From CAZZKG01 sp964654825 (GTDB taxonomy: Bacteria > Gemmatimonadota > CAZMKB01), in assembly GCA_964654825.1 (NCBI GenBank), contig CAZZKG010000024.1, forward strand, positions 1-50,181: 50,181 bases of DNA, given 5' to 3'. Shown here piece after piece: positions 1 through 8,122 of the stretch (within the stretch, counting starts at the first letter, position 1; each line of letters begins with the position of its first letter). The notes under the pieces were generated by a model. That model saw only the letters and a program-made list of their open reading frames with translations. It ran no database searches and was not told the DNA's origin. The translations under genes and the position numbers were made by a program.

Positions 1-16
1 GTGTGGATAGTCAGAA

Positions 17-239
17 GGTGGGGAATACTTCTGACCCTGAGGGTGGGGAATTGTTTTTACCCCAGGGTGGGGAATACTTTTGACCCCGGTATGGGGAATA
101 CTTTTGACCCTAATTCAGCTTAAACGGGGGAATTGTTTTGGCCCTCGACACGCTTTATACAATAAATGGATACAGAGAACCGGTCTTTTTGAATGGACAT
201 ACGAAATATACCCGAAAAGTGGGGATACCTTTTGCCCAA
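17..239. repeat. 24-bp tandem repeat array, IS21-end-like
   Basis: Four adjacent 24-base units (17-40, 41-64, 65-88, 89-112) share the pattern GGTGGGGAATACTTTTGACC. Degenerate copies follow at 123-146 and about 217-239. There are no spacers between the first four units, so this is not a CRISPR. Reiterated GTGGGGAAT...GACC units are, from general knowledge, typical of the multiple transposase-binding sites at the ends of IS21-family elements downstream of istB. No istA or istB is inside the window, so the element body would lie to the left. The repeat itself is seen directly; the IS21 assignment is inference. Confidence 0.6.
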
Positions 240-302
240 ACAGCTCAAATAAGCTATATTTTAACCCTTATTAGGTAAAAAACGGGGACAAGTTCTCGAC
301 GA

Positions 303-348
303 CCACAGTCTGGAAGACTGTGGGTTCGTTAGTCGGTTGAAACCGACT
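303..348. repeat. Pair of adjacent perfect hairpins
   Basis: CCACAGTCT (303-311) pairs perfectly with AGACTGTGG (315-323) around a GGA loop. Seven bases on, AGTCGGTT (331-338) pairs with AACCGACT (341-348) around a GA turn. Two compact GC-containing stems side by side resemble REP-like or other small dispersed palindromic elements. No T-run follows either stem, so a simple terminator is less likely. Confidence 0.55.
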
Positions 349-782
349 GACGTTTGAAGAAAAATGACTGTTTTTAATTGACTCATGGCATTCGGCCATA
401 TCGTCGGGGTTTTCTTCGCTTAAAAGACGAGGGATTGCAACCATCCCCGACAGAGACATTAAAATTGGCTCTTGTAACCTCATGATGTACATTAAATTAT
501 AAGTGTTGAACAGTCTTGAATTTTAGAAAGCCCTGATCAGGGGAGAAGAGAGATCCCCCCTTGACGTGAAAAAAGAGGAGAGGAAGATAGTGAGTGGGAG
601 AAAAATACTCTCTCTCGAAGGGAGCGATTTCCGTCTCCTCGCTGATTTTCTAACAAATTATCATTATATCGGTTACACTGTCACGTCCGCACATTCTCTC
701 TGAAAGAGTCGCCTCTTCCATCACCAATTTTTTAATTCCATTCCTTCAATTTCTCCCCTGTTCACTTCTTTTGAGTCGTCTT

Positions 783-806
783 AGATCAGGTCTGTGGACC
801 TGATCT
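783..806. repeat. Perfect 10-bp inverted repeat
   Basis: AGATCAGGTC (783-792) pairs with GACCTGATCT (797-806) around a TGTG loop. No gene ends just upstream on either strand and no U-tract follows, so its role as terminator or operator is open. Confidence 0.5.
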
Positions 807-1059
807 CCTGCCCTCCGGCACGTTCCTCAGATTCTTCTCATGGGTTCGATTGAACAGATCCATTTCGAGTCCATCCTTCTATCTTCTACAATAACAAATA
901 GTTACCAACCTGGCGGTATCTCTTCCCCCGCTCTCATCCGCTTCCTTTCGAATCCGGGCGCTGTTTGCCTGATTAATGGTATGCCCCCCACTCCCGCGGA
1001 TCTTTGGATAGAAGAGGAGGAAAGAGAAGACAAGAAAAGTAACAAATTTACTCTTAATA

Positions 1060-1095
1060 TTGACAAATGGGTAGTAATATGAGTATATTATACTC
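1060..1095 (+). promoter_or_regulatory. Promoter with palindromic operator for polysaccharide operon
   Basis: A perfect -35 hexamer TTGACA (1060-1065) is followed after 18 bases by TATATT (1084-1089). The -10 lies inside a perfect 15-base palindrome, GAGTATA-T-TATACTC (1081-1095). This is the only good promoter seen upstream of the long + strand run of polysaccharide genes. A palindrome covering the -10 suggests repression by a dimeric regulator. The orphan HTH protein encoded about 180 bases downstream is one candidate binder (inference). Confidence 0.55.
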
Positions 1096-1275
1096 GTAAC
1101 CGATCTCCTCTCACCTCCCACTTTGAGAAGATCCGGTAGCACTAGAGAACAATATATGATGGAACTTACTTGATAACAAGCAATTATGAAGGTCGCTGAA
1201 GACGGTCGTTAGGCTGTTCGCTTCCTGTCTTCTTTCAAATCAACGAGCATGTTTATTAAGGAGATACCAGGTAGC

Positions 1276-1572
1276 ATGATAACAAAAAAACGTCCGTGGT
1301 CAGTCGAAGATAAATGTGCGATCGTCCTCGAAGGGATAAGGGGGAAAAGACCGGTCGCCGAAATCTGCCGCGAGCGCGGCATCAGCCAACCCCAGTACTA
1401 CAAGTGGCGGAATCGGTTCCTCGAGGGTGGAAAGCTGGGTCTGGCAAGGGCCTCCGGTGGGAAGGAGAGGGAGCTCATGAAAAAAGAGATCGAGCGTCTG
1501 CAGCGGCTGGTCGGGAAAATGGCTCTTGAAATAGAAACCCTGAAGAGATCCGATGGTTTTTTAGGCAGATAG
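1276..1572 (+). CDS. Orphan IS3/IS911-type OrfA HTH protein
   Basis: The product has about 98 residues. Its N-terminal half is an HTH_Tnp_1 (IS3/IS911 OrfA) helix-turn-helix of the pattern EICRERGISQPQYYKWRNRF. A short heptad-rich coiled coil follows (ELMKKEIERLQRLVGKMALE), as in the OrfA leucine zipper. I chose ATG 1276 because AAGGAG lies at 1258-1263; an in-frame ATG at 1249 has no ribosome site. No OrfB (DDE integrase) follows: the next gene, 25 bases on and in the same direction, is a polysaccharide export gene, and no terminal inverted repeats are visible. It is either an insertion-sequence remnant or a transposase HTH recruited as a DNA-binding regulator of the capsule operon. Confidence 0.75.
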   Translation: MITKKRPWSVEDKCAIVLEGIRGKRPVAEICRERGISQPQYYKWRNRFLEGGKLGLARASGGKERELMKKEIERLQRLVGKMALEIETLKRSDGFLGR

Positions 1573-1597
1573 AACCAGAACAAGGACAGGTACGAAA

Positions 1598-2314
1598 ATG
1601 TTCAAGAATCTCATTCTTTGCACATCACTTATCTCTCTCACCGCTGTTTCACAGCTTTCGGGACCTCTCTGTGCCGCGTCGAACCCTTCTCCTCTTACTC
1701 ATGGTGTTATGATACCGGAGTACACACTTGGATTCGGTGATGTGATCGAGATCAAGTTCTTCGAAAGTGACCGATTCAATGAGACGGTCACCGTCCGACC
1801 GGACGGCCGGATCACACTGCAGAGAATGGGAGAAATCATGGTCGCCGGAATGACCCCGATGGAACTCGACAGCTTGATCACCGAGAGATACGCGGAATTC
1901 ATGCAGAACCCCGAAACCACGGTGTTCGTGAGGGAATTCAGCGGCTATCAGGTGTATGTGTTGGGTCAGGTCCAATCTCCCGGGGGATATCCCGTGCAGC
2001 GCGATATGACTCTCGTCCAGGCGATCGCTTCGGCAGGCGGAGCGAAGGATGGGGCTAAGCTCGGGGACGTGATGCTTCTCAGGCGCTCGGAGATTGGCGG
2101 GGTGGAGGCCGTGAAGATCGATCTCAAGAAAGCGCTGAAGAATGACAATGATGATAACGACGGTAGGGATCTTTTCATCCAACCGCTGGACATCGTGTAC
2201 GTGCCGAAAACAAGGATAGCGAGCGCGAGCACGTTCATGAAGCAGGTGTACGACGGCTTCCTCCCGCCGGTCGACATGTATCTAAGATGGCTCTTGTGGA
2301 CAAAATGGAATTGA
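1598..2314 (+). CDS. Wza-like polysaccharide export protein (SLBB)
   Basis: The 238-residue product is a periplasmic/outer-membrane polysaccharide export protein. It has an N-terminal signal peptide (about residues 1-28). A Poly_export domain follows, starting at YTLGFGDVIEIKFF and including VRPDGRITLQRMGEI. Next comes an SLBB domain around VYVLGQVQSPGGYPV. The C-terminal amphipathic segment (about 208-238, aromatic-rich with DMYLRWLLWTKWN) matches the place where Wza forms its outer-membrane helix barrel. It is shorter than E. coli Wza (about 380) but close to the single-SLBB proteins of exosortase and EPS loci. It precedes the chain-length gene by 42 bases, as is usual for wza-wzc pairs. 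Confidence 0.88.
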   Translation: MFKNLILCTSLISLTAVSQLSGPLCAASNPSPLTHGVMIPEYTLGFGDVIEIKFFESDRFNETVTVRPDGRITLQRMGEIMVAGMTPMELDSLITERYAEFMQNPETTVFVREFSGYQVYVLGQVQSPGGYPVQRDMTLVQAIASAGGAKDGAKLGDVMLLRRSEIGGVEAVKIDLKKALKNDNDDNDGRDLFIQPLDIVYVPKTRIASASTFMKQVYDGFLPPVDMYLRWLLWTKWN

Positions 2315-2356
2315 ACCTGCGCAAACTGAACTTCCGACAAAGGTGGAACTCAGATA

Positions 2357-3829
2357 ATGAATACTCCCGGAACGAACAGCCCAGTGACGAACAAGCCTGA
2401 TTCCGCAGTGAGCCTTCTGAACATGTTGTTCAAGCGAGGGAAGGTGATCCTGATCTTTTTTGTCTCGGTCGTGTCAACAGTCACGATCGCGAGTTTTGTG
2501 ATGACCCCGGTATACAGAGCGGACTCAAAACTACTCGTGGAGCGGGAGTTCGATTCGGAAAAGGCGTTTCTCTTCCAGATGAGTCTTCCCTCGAGCTATG
2601 AGCGGTACAATTGGATCCAGTCAGAAATGGATATCATAAAGAGTCATCCGGTGGCAGTAGAGCTGGTCGATTCATTCAAGCTGGACGAGAGAGAGAAGAC
2701 GGATGTTCCCATCACCGAATCCGAGAAAATCAGGAGGCATGATAAGGCGGTCGAAAGGTTCAAAAAGCACCTGATCGTAGACAACATGAACGAGAGCAAC
2801 GTACTGGAGATAAGCTATGAGGACAAGGATCCTCAGCTGGCGAAGGCCGTCGTGGAAAAGGTCATTGCCGCCTATCTGGATCACCGATCGAAGATCACCA
2901 GTGAAACAGATGCCTATCATTTCTTCGAAGATCAGATGCGGATCGCCGACACGAATCTCCGTGAGCTCGAGCAGCGGCAAACCGATTTCAAGAGCAGGGA
3001 AGGAATAATTTCACCCGATGCGCAGAGGGATATTCTGCTGGCGAGGCTGGCCGATTTCGAGAAAAGCCTGACGGAGGTGAAGACGCGGCGCATCGCGAAA
3101 GAAGCGAGTCTGTCGGTTATCAAAGATCATTTGAAAAACGGCATGGTGAGCAACATACCCAACACGGATGCTAGCGACAGCCCGAGCCGTGAAAGGTACA
3201 TCGCCAAGCTGAAAGGTGATCTCCTCGACCTCGAGCTCCAGCGGGAAGCCATGCTCCTGACATTCACTCCGAAGTTCAAAGGGGTCAGAAACCTCGAACA
3301 CCAGATCGATGTGACGAGAGATAAGATCGAGAAAGAGATAAACGATATCATCAGTATGGAGGAGACTTCCATCAAAGCTCAAAAAGCTGAAGAAAGAGTG
3401 CTCGAGTCCACAATCGCCGGCCTGAAGGAGGAGATCAAGAACTTCGCAGGCAAGGAATATGAACTGGAACAACTCAGTCGCGGTATTGATGAGAACAAGG
3501 AAGTCTACTCGATGTTCCTCAGGCAGCGTGAAGAGGCCCGTATATCTCTCGCGAAACTCGAGAGAGGAGTGAAAGTCAGCGTCGTCAGCCCGGCTTTCAC
3601 ATCACCCGATCCCGTCCGGCCCCGAAAAGCGCTCAATATCATCCTTTCAATACTCATGGGGCTCGTAGGCGGGCTCGTCCTCGTGGTCTTCGCCGAATAT
3701 TTCGATCACTCGGTCTCGAGCCCTTCCGAGCTCGAAAAATTTTCCGGTCTGACAGTTTTGGGATCCATACGTGAGGTATGTTTCGAGGAGCAGAACAGCG
3801 GCGGGGGAGCTCAGGTGAAGACTGGTTGA
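2357..3829 (+). CDS. Wzz/GumC-family chain-length determinant protein
   Basis: The 490-residue inner-membrane protein has the polysaccharide co-polymerase layout. A first transmembrane segment lies at about residues 30-52 (VILIFFVSVVSTVTIASFVM). A Wzz N-terminal domain and a long periplasmic region with strong coiled coil (about 180-400) follow. A PxxPxxP-like region (SPDPVRPRKA) precedes the second transmembrane helix (about 428-448), and a short cytoplasmic tail follows. No kinase domain is fused; the kinase-like protein is a separate gene two places downstream. It would control chain length and couple synthesis to the Wza-like exporter. Confidence 0.88.
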   Translation: MNTPGTNSPVTNKPDSAVSLLNMLFKRGKVILIFFVSVVSTVTIASFVMTPVYRADSKLLVEREFDSEKAFLFQMSLPSSYERYNWIQSEMDIIKSHPVAVELVDSFKLDEREKTDVPITESEKIRRHDKAVERFKKHLIVDNMNESNVLEISYEDKDPQLAKAVVEKVIAAYLDHRSKITSETDAYHFFEDQMRIADTNLRELEQRQTDFKSREGIISPDAQRDILLARLADFEKSLTEVKTRRIAKEASLSVIKDHLKNGMVSNIPNTDASDSPSRERYIAKLKGDLLDLELQREAMLLTFTPKFKGVRNLEHQIDVTRDKIEKEINDIISMEETSIKAQKAEERVLESTIAGLKEEIKNFAGKEYELEQLSRGIDENKEVYSMFLRQREEARISLAKLERGVKVSVVSPAFTSPDPVRPRKALNIILSILMGLVGGLVLVVFAEYFDHSVSSPSELEKFSGLTVLGSIREVCFEEQNSGGGAQVKTG

Positions 3830-3901
3830 GGTAAACCCCACCAGAGCATACACCGGAGATGTGTGCTCTCTGCCGATAAGTGAAAGGAAAGGCAACAGAA
3901 A

Positions 3902-4813
3902 ATGTATCTGGAGTTTTACAACATGAGAGAGAGACCTTTCTCCCTCTCACCGAATCCCGCGTACCTCTTCTACACGCCCGGCCACAGGGAGGCATACTCC
4001 CAGATGGTATACTCGATAACCGAAGACAGCGGATTCATGATGCTGACGGGTGAGGTCGGAACAGGGAAAACTCTCCTGATCAACAAGCTCATCGAGGAAC
4101 TCCGGCCGACCTATCGGATCGTAAAGGTCCACTTCACGATGTTTACCGCGAAAGCCCTCCTCCAGGGCATATGCGATGAATTCGGCCTTCCCTATCTGGG
4201 CCGAACACGATCCGAACTGGTCCTCAAACTCCAGGAATATCTCAGGTGGTGCTACAGCGAAGGAAAAAAGTCGGTCGTCATCCTCGATGAAGCACAGAAC
4301 CTGTCACGCGACAGCCTCGAGATCATCCGGCTGCTCTCCAATGTCGAAGCCGTTCATGAAAAGTTCTTCCAGATCCTTCTCGTCGGTCAACCCGAGCTCT
4401 CTCTCAAACTCGAACAGAACGATCTCAGACAGCTGCGTGAGAGGATAGCCCTCAAGTTCCGATTGGAGCCTCTCTCCAGGAAGGAAACGAGAGAATACAT
4501 TTTCCACCGTCTCAGTATAGCGGGAAACGATAATGATGTTGTCATCTTCACTGACAGAGCCATAGACAGTATATACGAGATCACAAAGGGTATTCCGCGA
4601 AGGATCAACATCCTCTGCAACAATGCCCTTCTTGCAGGATACGCAACAGATGTTCGTTCGATCGACGCTGATCTTATCAGTGAGGCCTGTTTCAATGAAC
4701 CGGCAGAGGTGCCGGCAGGAGAGAATGAGCGCCATCCGTCACCGATCAGACCCCGGGTAATTGAAGAGTACACGCCTTCAGTGATCCCGGGAGTTATAAA
4801 ACCCTGTTTATAA
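3902..4813 (+). CDS. ExeA/XrtA-type AAA ATPase
   Basis: The 303-residue AAA ATPase belongs to the ExeA/GspA-like family found in exosortase/EPS loci. It opens with the typical YLEFYNMRERPFSLSPNP segment. Walker A GEVGTGKT is at residues 50-57 and Walker B VVILDEAQ at about 125-132. The C-terminal lid contains IPRRINILCNNALLAGYA. Family members usually carry a C-terminal peptidoglycan-binding or TPR extension; here only a short proline-rich tail remains. Its position between the chain-length and kinase-like genes matches the ATPase of PEP-CTERM/EPS loci, but no exosortase gene is present in this window. Its exact role in export or assembly is not established. Confidence 0.82.
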   Translation: MYLEFYNMRERPFSLSPNPAYLFYTPGHREAYSQMVYSITEDSGFMMLTGEVGTGKTLLINKLIEELRPTYRIVKVHFTMFTAKALLQGICDEFGLPYLGRTRSELVLKLQEYLRWCYSEGKKSVVILDEAQNLSRDSLEIIRLLSNVEAVHEKFFQILLVGQPELSLKLEQNDLRQLRERIALKFRLEPLSRKETREYIFHRLSIAGNDNDVVIFTDRAIDSIYEITKGIPRRINILCNNALLAGYATDVRSIDADLISEACFNEPAEVPAGENERHPSPIRPRVIEEYTPSVIPGVIKPCL

Positions 4814-4838
4814 TTATTTAAGAGAAAGGTCAACGGAC

Positions 4839-5675
4839 ATGAGATTATTCCACAAAGTACTGGATAAGGCTCGAGAAGAAGGGAAAATAAATGCCCGTTA
4901 CATTCCATGGGATGGTTCAGAAGCCGGGACAGGCGAGCTTGAAATCGGACTCGCAGAAGGCCGTGGGGTGATGATCCGACTGGGGAAGATCGCTGATGAG
5001 GTGCATAACGATTTCCAGAAGGTCATCGAGAGCATCCGTTCAAGAGTTGCCGAGAGCGATGCCCATGTCATCGGTATCACAAGCGCGGTTCCCGGTCACG
5101 GCAGTTCGACGCTCATCACCCTCCTCGCCCTGATGATGGCCGAGAGTGAGAGAAGCTACTACGGCCCGTCTCTATGTGAAGATGGAACACTGAAGCAAAC
5201 GGAGAACGGAATTCTTCTGATCGACGCTCAGGTGAGAAACCCCTCGCTTCACACGATGCTCGACGTGCCGATCAAGGGAGGTCTTTATGAACTTCTGTCC
5301 GGAACGCTTCCCTACAGAGAAGCGATCAAGCAGATCGAAGGATCGAGGCTGAAACTCGTGACGATCGGGCAGGAGAATGGCTTCCGCTACAACCAGGCAT
5401 ACATGGAGAAGTTCAAAGGATTTCTGGGTCGGATGGTCCAAAGTGGTTACGAATTCGTGCTCCTCGATATTCCTCCCATCCTGAACTACGCCGAGGGACT
5501 CGCACTGAGTAATTTGTGTGACGGGATTGTCTTCGTCGTCAGTGCCGGGAGAGCTCGAATGGAGGTCGTGAAAGAGGCGAAAAAGCTCATGGAACGGGCG
5601 CGGGTGCCCATCCTGGGAGCGGTCCTCAATCATAGGGAATACTTCATCCCCGAATGGATCTACAGGAAATTGTAG
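4839..5675 (+). CDS. BY-kinase/CpsD-like ATPase with degenerate P-loop
   Basis: The 278-residue product has the MinD/BY-kinase fold of CpsD/CapB/EpsG-type tyrosine autokinases, which phosphorylate their own C-terminal tyrosines and regulate the Wzz partner. The family Walker A (PGxGKST) reads PGHGSST at residues 85-91, so the catalytic lysine is Ser89. Walker A' (IDADxRRP) reads IDAQVRNP at 128-135, keeping Asp129 but with Gln for the second Asp. Walker B (FVLLDIPP, Asp210) is intact. There is no C-terminal tyrosine cluster, only two isolated tyrosines. I checked the K-to-S change in the codons at about 5098-5109. It is probably a pseudokinase scaffold for the Wzz-like protein rather than an active autokinase. 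Confidence 0.8.
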   Translation: MRLFHKVLDKAREEGKINARYIPWDGSEAGTGELEIGLAEGRGVMIRLGKIADEVHNDFQKVIESIRSRVAESDAHVIGITSAVPGHGSSTLITLLALMMAESERSYYGPSLCEDGTLKQTENGILLIDAQVRNPSLHTMLDVPIKGGLYELLSGTLPYREAIKQIEGSRLKLVTIGQENGFRYNQAYMEKFKGFLGRMVQSGYEFVLLDIPPILNYAEGLALSNLCDGIVFVVSAGRARMEVVKEAKKLMERARVPILGAVLNHREYFIPEWIYRKL

Positions 5676-5782
5676 GAACTGCTCTTCGGTGATCGGGAGA
5701 ACGACACCGAATACAGTACGTGCAACAGGAACGAAACTGCTCGTCAGAGCCTCTGACGCTTCATGAATAGCGAAAGTGGGAT

Positions 5783-7078
5783 ATGAAACTGCTGGGAAAA
5801 TTCAGGTCAATCCACAGAGAATCCTACACCTCCCTGATCGATACCCGCAAGGGATGGCATCACAACGGGGATTTTCCCGACCGCGTAAAAAGGGAGCTCA
5901 ACAGGAGCAGAAGATCGGGGACATCGACGGCATATGTTATCATCCGATTTGTGCCCATTCTGGTGAATGACCTTCCTCCCGGCGTCTATGAAGGCTTTTT
6001 AAAAGAATTGATCAAAGTACTGTCGGATAACACGCGGGACTTCGATCTGAAGTACCTCTACGACCGATACAGGATGGGTATCCTTCTGATCGACACTTCC
6101 ATCAACGGCGCGAAGTTATTCGCAAAGAGGATCTCAGCCGAACTTCTGACGTACTGCGACCGGAAGAACGGAGATGAATATCTGAAGATCATGAAATCTA
6201 TCGAGATCTCCGTTCATATCGTAGGAAACGCCAGATGCTGTGAAACATTCAAAACGTCGCCTGTTGTATGGGAGAATCACCCAGGGAACTCCCCAAAAGG
6301 ACCCGGTGGGGATAAATGGGAGGATCAGTGGGATGACAGACTCCTGCTCGACTGGGACAGCGTAGCGGCTTCCGAGGACTCCGATGTCTGGAACATGCAG
6401 GCGATCGATGATCACAAGAACTCCCGAAGTGAAGGATCGGGTTACAGACAGTGGAAGCATCTGACAGACATTGTCGGATCCCTCATCGGGATCTTTCTCT
6501 TCTCTCCTCTCATGCTTCTTATCGTCATCCTCATCAAGTGCACATCCAGAGGCCCCGTCCTATTCAAGCAGAAGAGGATCGGCCACTACGGCAAGCCTTT
6601 CATCTTTCTGAAGTTCAGAACGATGAGGGCCGATTGCGATGACACGATCCACAGGGAGTATGTGAAGAAACTGATGAGCGGAAAGGAAGAAGGCATCAAC
6701 TTCGGTACAAAGGACGAACCGCTCTATAAACTCAGCAACGACTCGAGGATCACCAAAGTCGGGCACATCCTTCGCAAGACCAGCCTGGATGAATTGCCGC
6801 AGTTCTTCAATGTCCTGGCTGGTGACATGAGCCTGGTCGGCCCGAGACCAGCGCTCAGATATGAGGCTGACGAATACAAGAACTGGCACTGGCAGCGGGC
6901 AATGGAGGCAAAACCCGGGATCACCGGGATATGGCAGGTCTCCGGACGAAGTACAACCACCTTCGACGAGATGATCCGCATGGACTTGCAGTATGTCGAC
7001 AAACAGTCCTTTCTCCTTGACCTCAAGATACTCTTCAAAACCATCGGCGCGGTGCTCAATACCAAGGGCGCTCTTTAG
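5783..7078 (+). CDS. Initiating sugar transferase with divergent N-terminal domain
   Basis: The C-terminal half (about residues 225-431) is a bacterial sugar transferase (PF02397, WcaJ/PglC type). It has a hydrophobic segment at about 232-255, RGPVLFKQKRIG, FLKFRTMRAD, the basic/aspartate motif KVGHILRKTSLDELPQFFNVL and LVGPRPALRYE. These enzymes move a sugar-1-phosphate onto undecaprenyl phosphate, starting the repeat unit. The N-terminal half lacks the usual four transmembrane helices and CoA-binding domain. It instead has a soluble segment of about 170 residues whose pattern (YDRYRMGILLIDTSINGAKLF) resembles a GGDEF domain that has lost its signature. That reading is inference. The gene lies 9 bases before the oxidoreductase gene. 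Confidence 0.85.
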   Translation: MKLLGKFRSIHRESYTSLIDTRKGWHHNGDFPDRVKRELNRSRRSGTSTAYVIIRFVPILVNDLPPGVYEGFLKELIKVLSDNTRDFDLKYLYDRYRMGILLIDTSINGAKLFAKRISAELLTYCDRKNGDEYLKIMKSIEISVHIVGNARCCETFKTSPVVWENHPGNSPKGPGGDKWEDQWDDRLLLDWDSVAASEDSDVWNMQAIDDHKNSRSEGSGYRQWKHLTDIVGSLIGIFLFSPLMLLIVILIKCTSRGPVLFKQKRIGHYGKPFIFLKFRTMRADCDDTIHREYVKKLMSGKEEGINFGTKDEPLYKLSNDSRITKVGHILRKTSLDELPQFFNVLAGDMSLVGPRPALRYEADEYKNWHWQRAMEAKPGITGIWQVSGRSTTTFDEMIRMDLQYVDKQSFLLDLKILFKTIGAVLNTKGAL

Positions 7079-7087
7079 GAGGAAAAT

Positions 7088-8122
7088 ATGGTCAGAATAG
7101 GTGTGATCGGATGCGGATACTGGGGACCGAATCTCATCCGCAATTTTTTCAGCATTCACGGATGTAAAATGACCATCTGCTGCGACAAGGACGTAAAAAA
7201 ACTGGAAAGGATGAAATCACTTTTCGGTGACATCAAGACCACGACCGATTTCGTCGACCTCCTAGATGACAAGGTGGATGCGGTCGCTATCGCGACGCCG
7301 GTCTGGTCGCATTACGAGCTCGCTAAAGCCTGTCTTGCCTCCGGGAAGCACATCCTTGTCGAAAAACCCTTCACCAATTCATCCGAGAAATGCCGCGAAC
7401 TCATCGACCTGGCAGAGAGACAGAGAAAGATCGTCATGGTCGGGCACACCTTCCTCTACACGTCGGCCGTGAAAAAGATAAAGGAACTCATCGAGAGCGG
7501 TGAACTGGGAGAAGTACTGTACGTCAGCAGCACTCGCGTCAATCTCGGCCTTTTCCAGAATGACATCAATGTCATCTGGGATCTCGCCCCTCATGACATA
7601 TCCATCATCCTGTATGCCCTCGGCAAAGAGCCTACCCATGTGAACGCCCAGGGTAAACATCACTACAAAAACGGCATCGAAGATGTGGCCCTCTTCACCT
7701 TGAACTACGAGAACGGTACGATCGCATTCATTCACAACAGCTGGCTGGACCCTAACAAGATACGACGAATGATCTTCGTTGGGAGCAAGAAGATGCTTCT
7801 GTATGACGACATCAACCAGACCGAGAAGATCAAGATATACGACAAGGGTGTGGAGATGCCGAAGTATTATGACTCCTTCGGGGAGTTCCATCTCTCGTAT
7901 CGATACGGTGACATCCAGATTCCTATGCTCGATGAACATGAACCCCTCAAGGATGAATGCAGAGATTTCGTCGAGAGCATCAGGCTGGGCCGTTCACCCC
8001 GCAGCGACGGTACCTGTGGCTTGAAGGTGGTCAGGATCATCGAAGCGGCGAATCGATCTCTTACCGATAATGGGGCAGCCGTAATGGTGAATGGGAATGC
8101 AGAGGTGCCGACCTATGGATAA
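7088..8122 (+). CDS. Gfo/Idh/MocA oxidoreductase, WlbA-like
   Basis: The 344-residue NAD-dependent sugar oxidoreductase has an N-terminal Rossmann motif GVIGCGYWGPN (about residues 4-14). The EKP motif (HILVEKPF) carries the family lysine, and the C-terminal Gfo/Idh alpha/beta domain includes WDLAPHDISI. With the overlapping acetyltransferase and the aminotransferase it forms the WlbA-WlbB-WlbC order. In the known pathway those three oxidise C3 of UDP-GlcNAc uronate, transaminate it and acetylate the amine, giving UDP-2,3-diacetamido-2,3-dideoxy-glucuronic acid. The start has a strong TAGGAGG ribosome site. The exact substrate is inferred from gene order. Confidence 0.83.
   Translation: MVRIGVIGCGYWGPNLIRNFFSIHGCKMTICCDKDVKKLERMKSLFGDIKTTTDFVDLLDDKVDAVAIATPVWSHYELAKACLASGKHILVEKPFTNSSEKCRELIDLAERQRKIVMVGHTFLYTSAVKKIKELIESGELGEVLYVSSTRVNLGLFQNDINVIWDLAPHDISIILYALGKEPTHVNAQGKHHYKNGIEDVALFTLNYENGTIAFIHNSWLDPNKIRRMIFVGSKKMLLYDDINQTEKIKIYDKGVEMPKYYDSFGEFHLSYRYGDIQIPMLDEHEPLKDECRDFVESIRLGRSPRSDGTCGLKVVRIIEAANRSLTDNGAAVMVNGNAEVPTYG

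Larger units (their letters stand above)
241..1059. other. Gene-free region with hairpins
   Basis: I find no convincing coding sequence here. Short open frames on both strands (for example 271-492, 840-1082 and 879-1142) lack ribosome sites and recognisable domains. The stretch holds several perfect short inverted repeats (described separately) and the self-complementary 12-mer CCCTGATCAGGG at 531-542. It lies between the repeat array and the promoter of the polysaccharide operon and looks like degraded insertion or regulatory sequence. Confidence 0.5.

Noticed and set aside
17..146. CRISPR array
   Set aside because: Units are contiguous 24-mers with no unique spacers and no cas genes nearby.
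80..274. 64-residue protein over the tandem repeats
   Set aside because: The reading is an artefact of the 24-base period, which is a multiple of three.
840..1142. Overlapping small reading frames on both strands as genes
   Set aside because: No ribosome sites, no domains, and they overlap the likely promoter region.
1649..2340. Long - strand frames opposite the wza-like gene
   Set aside because: They are shadows of a gene with signal peptide and clear Poly_export/SLBB domains.
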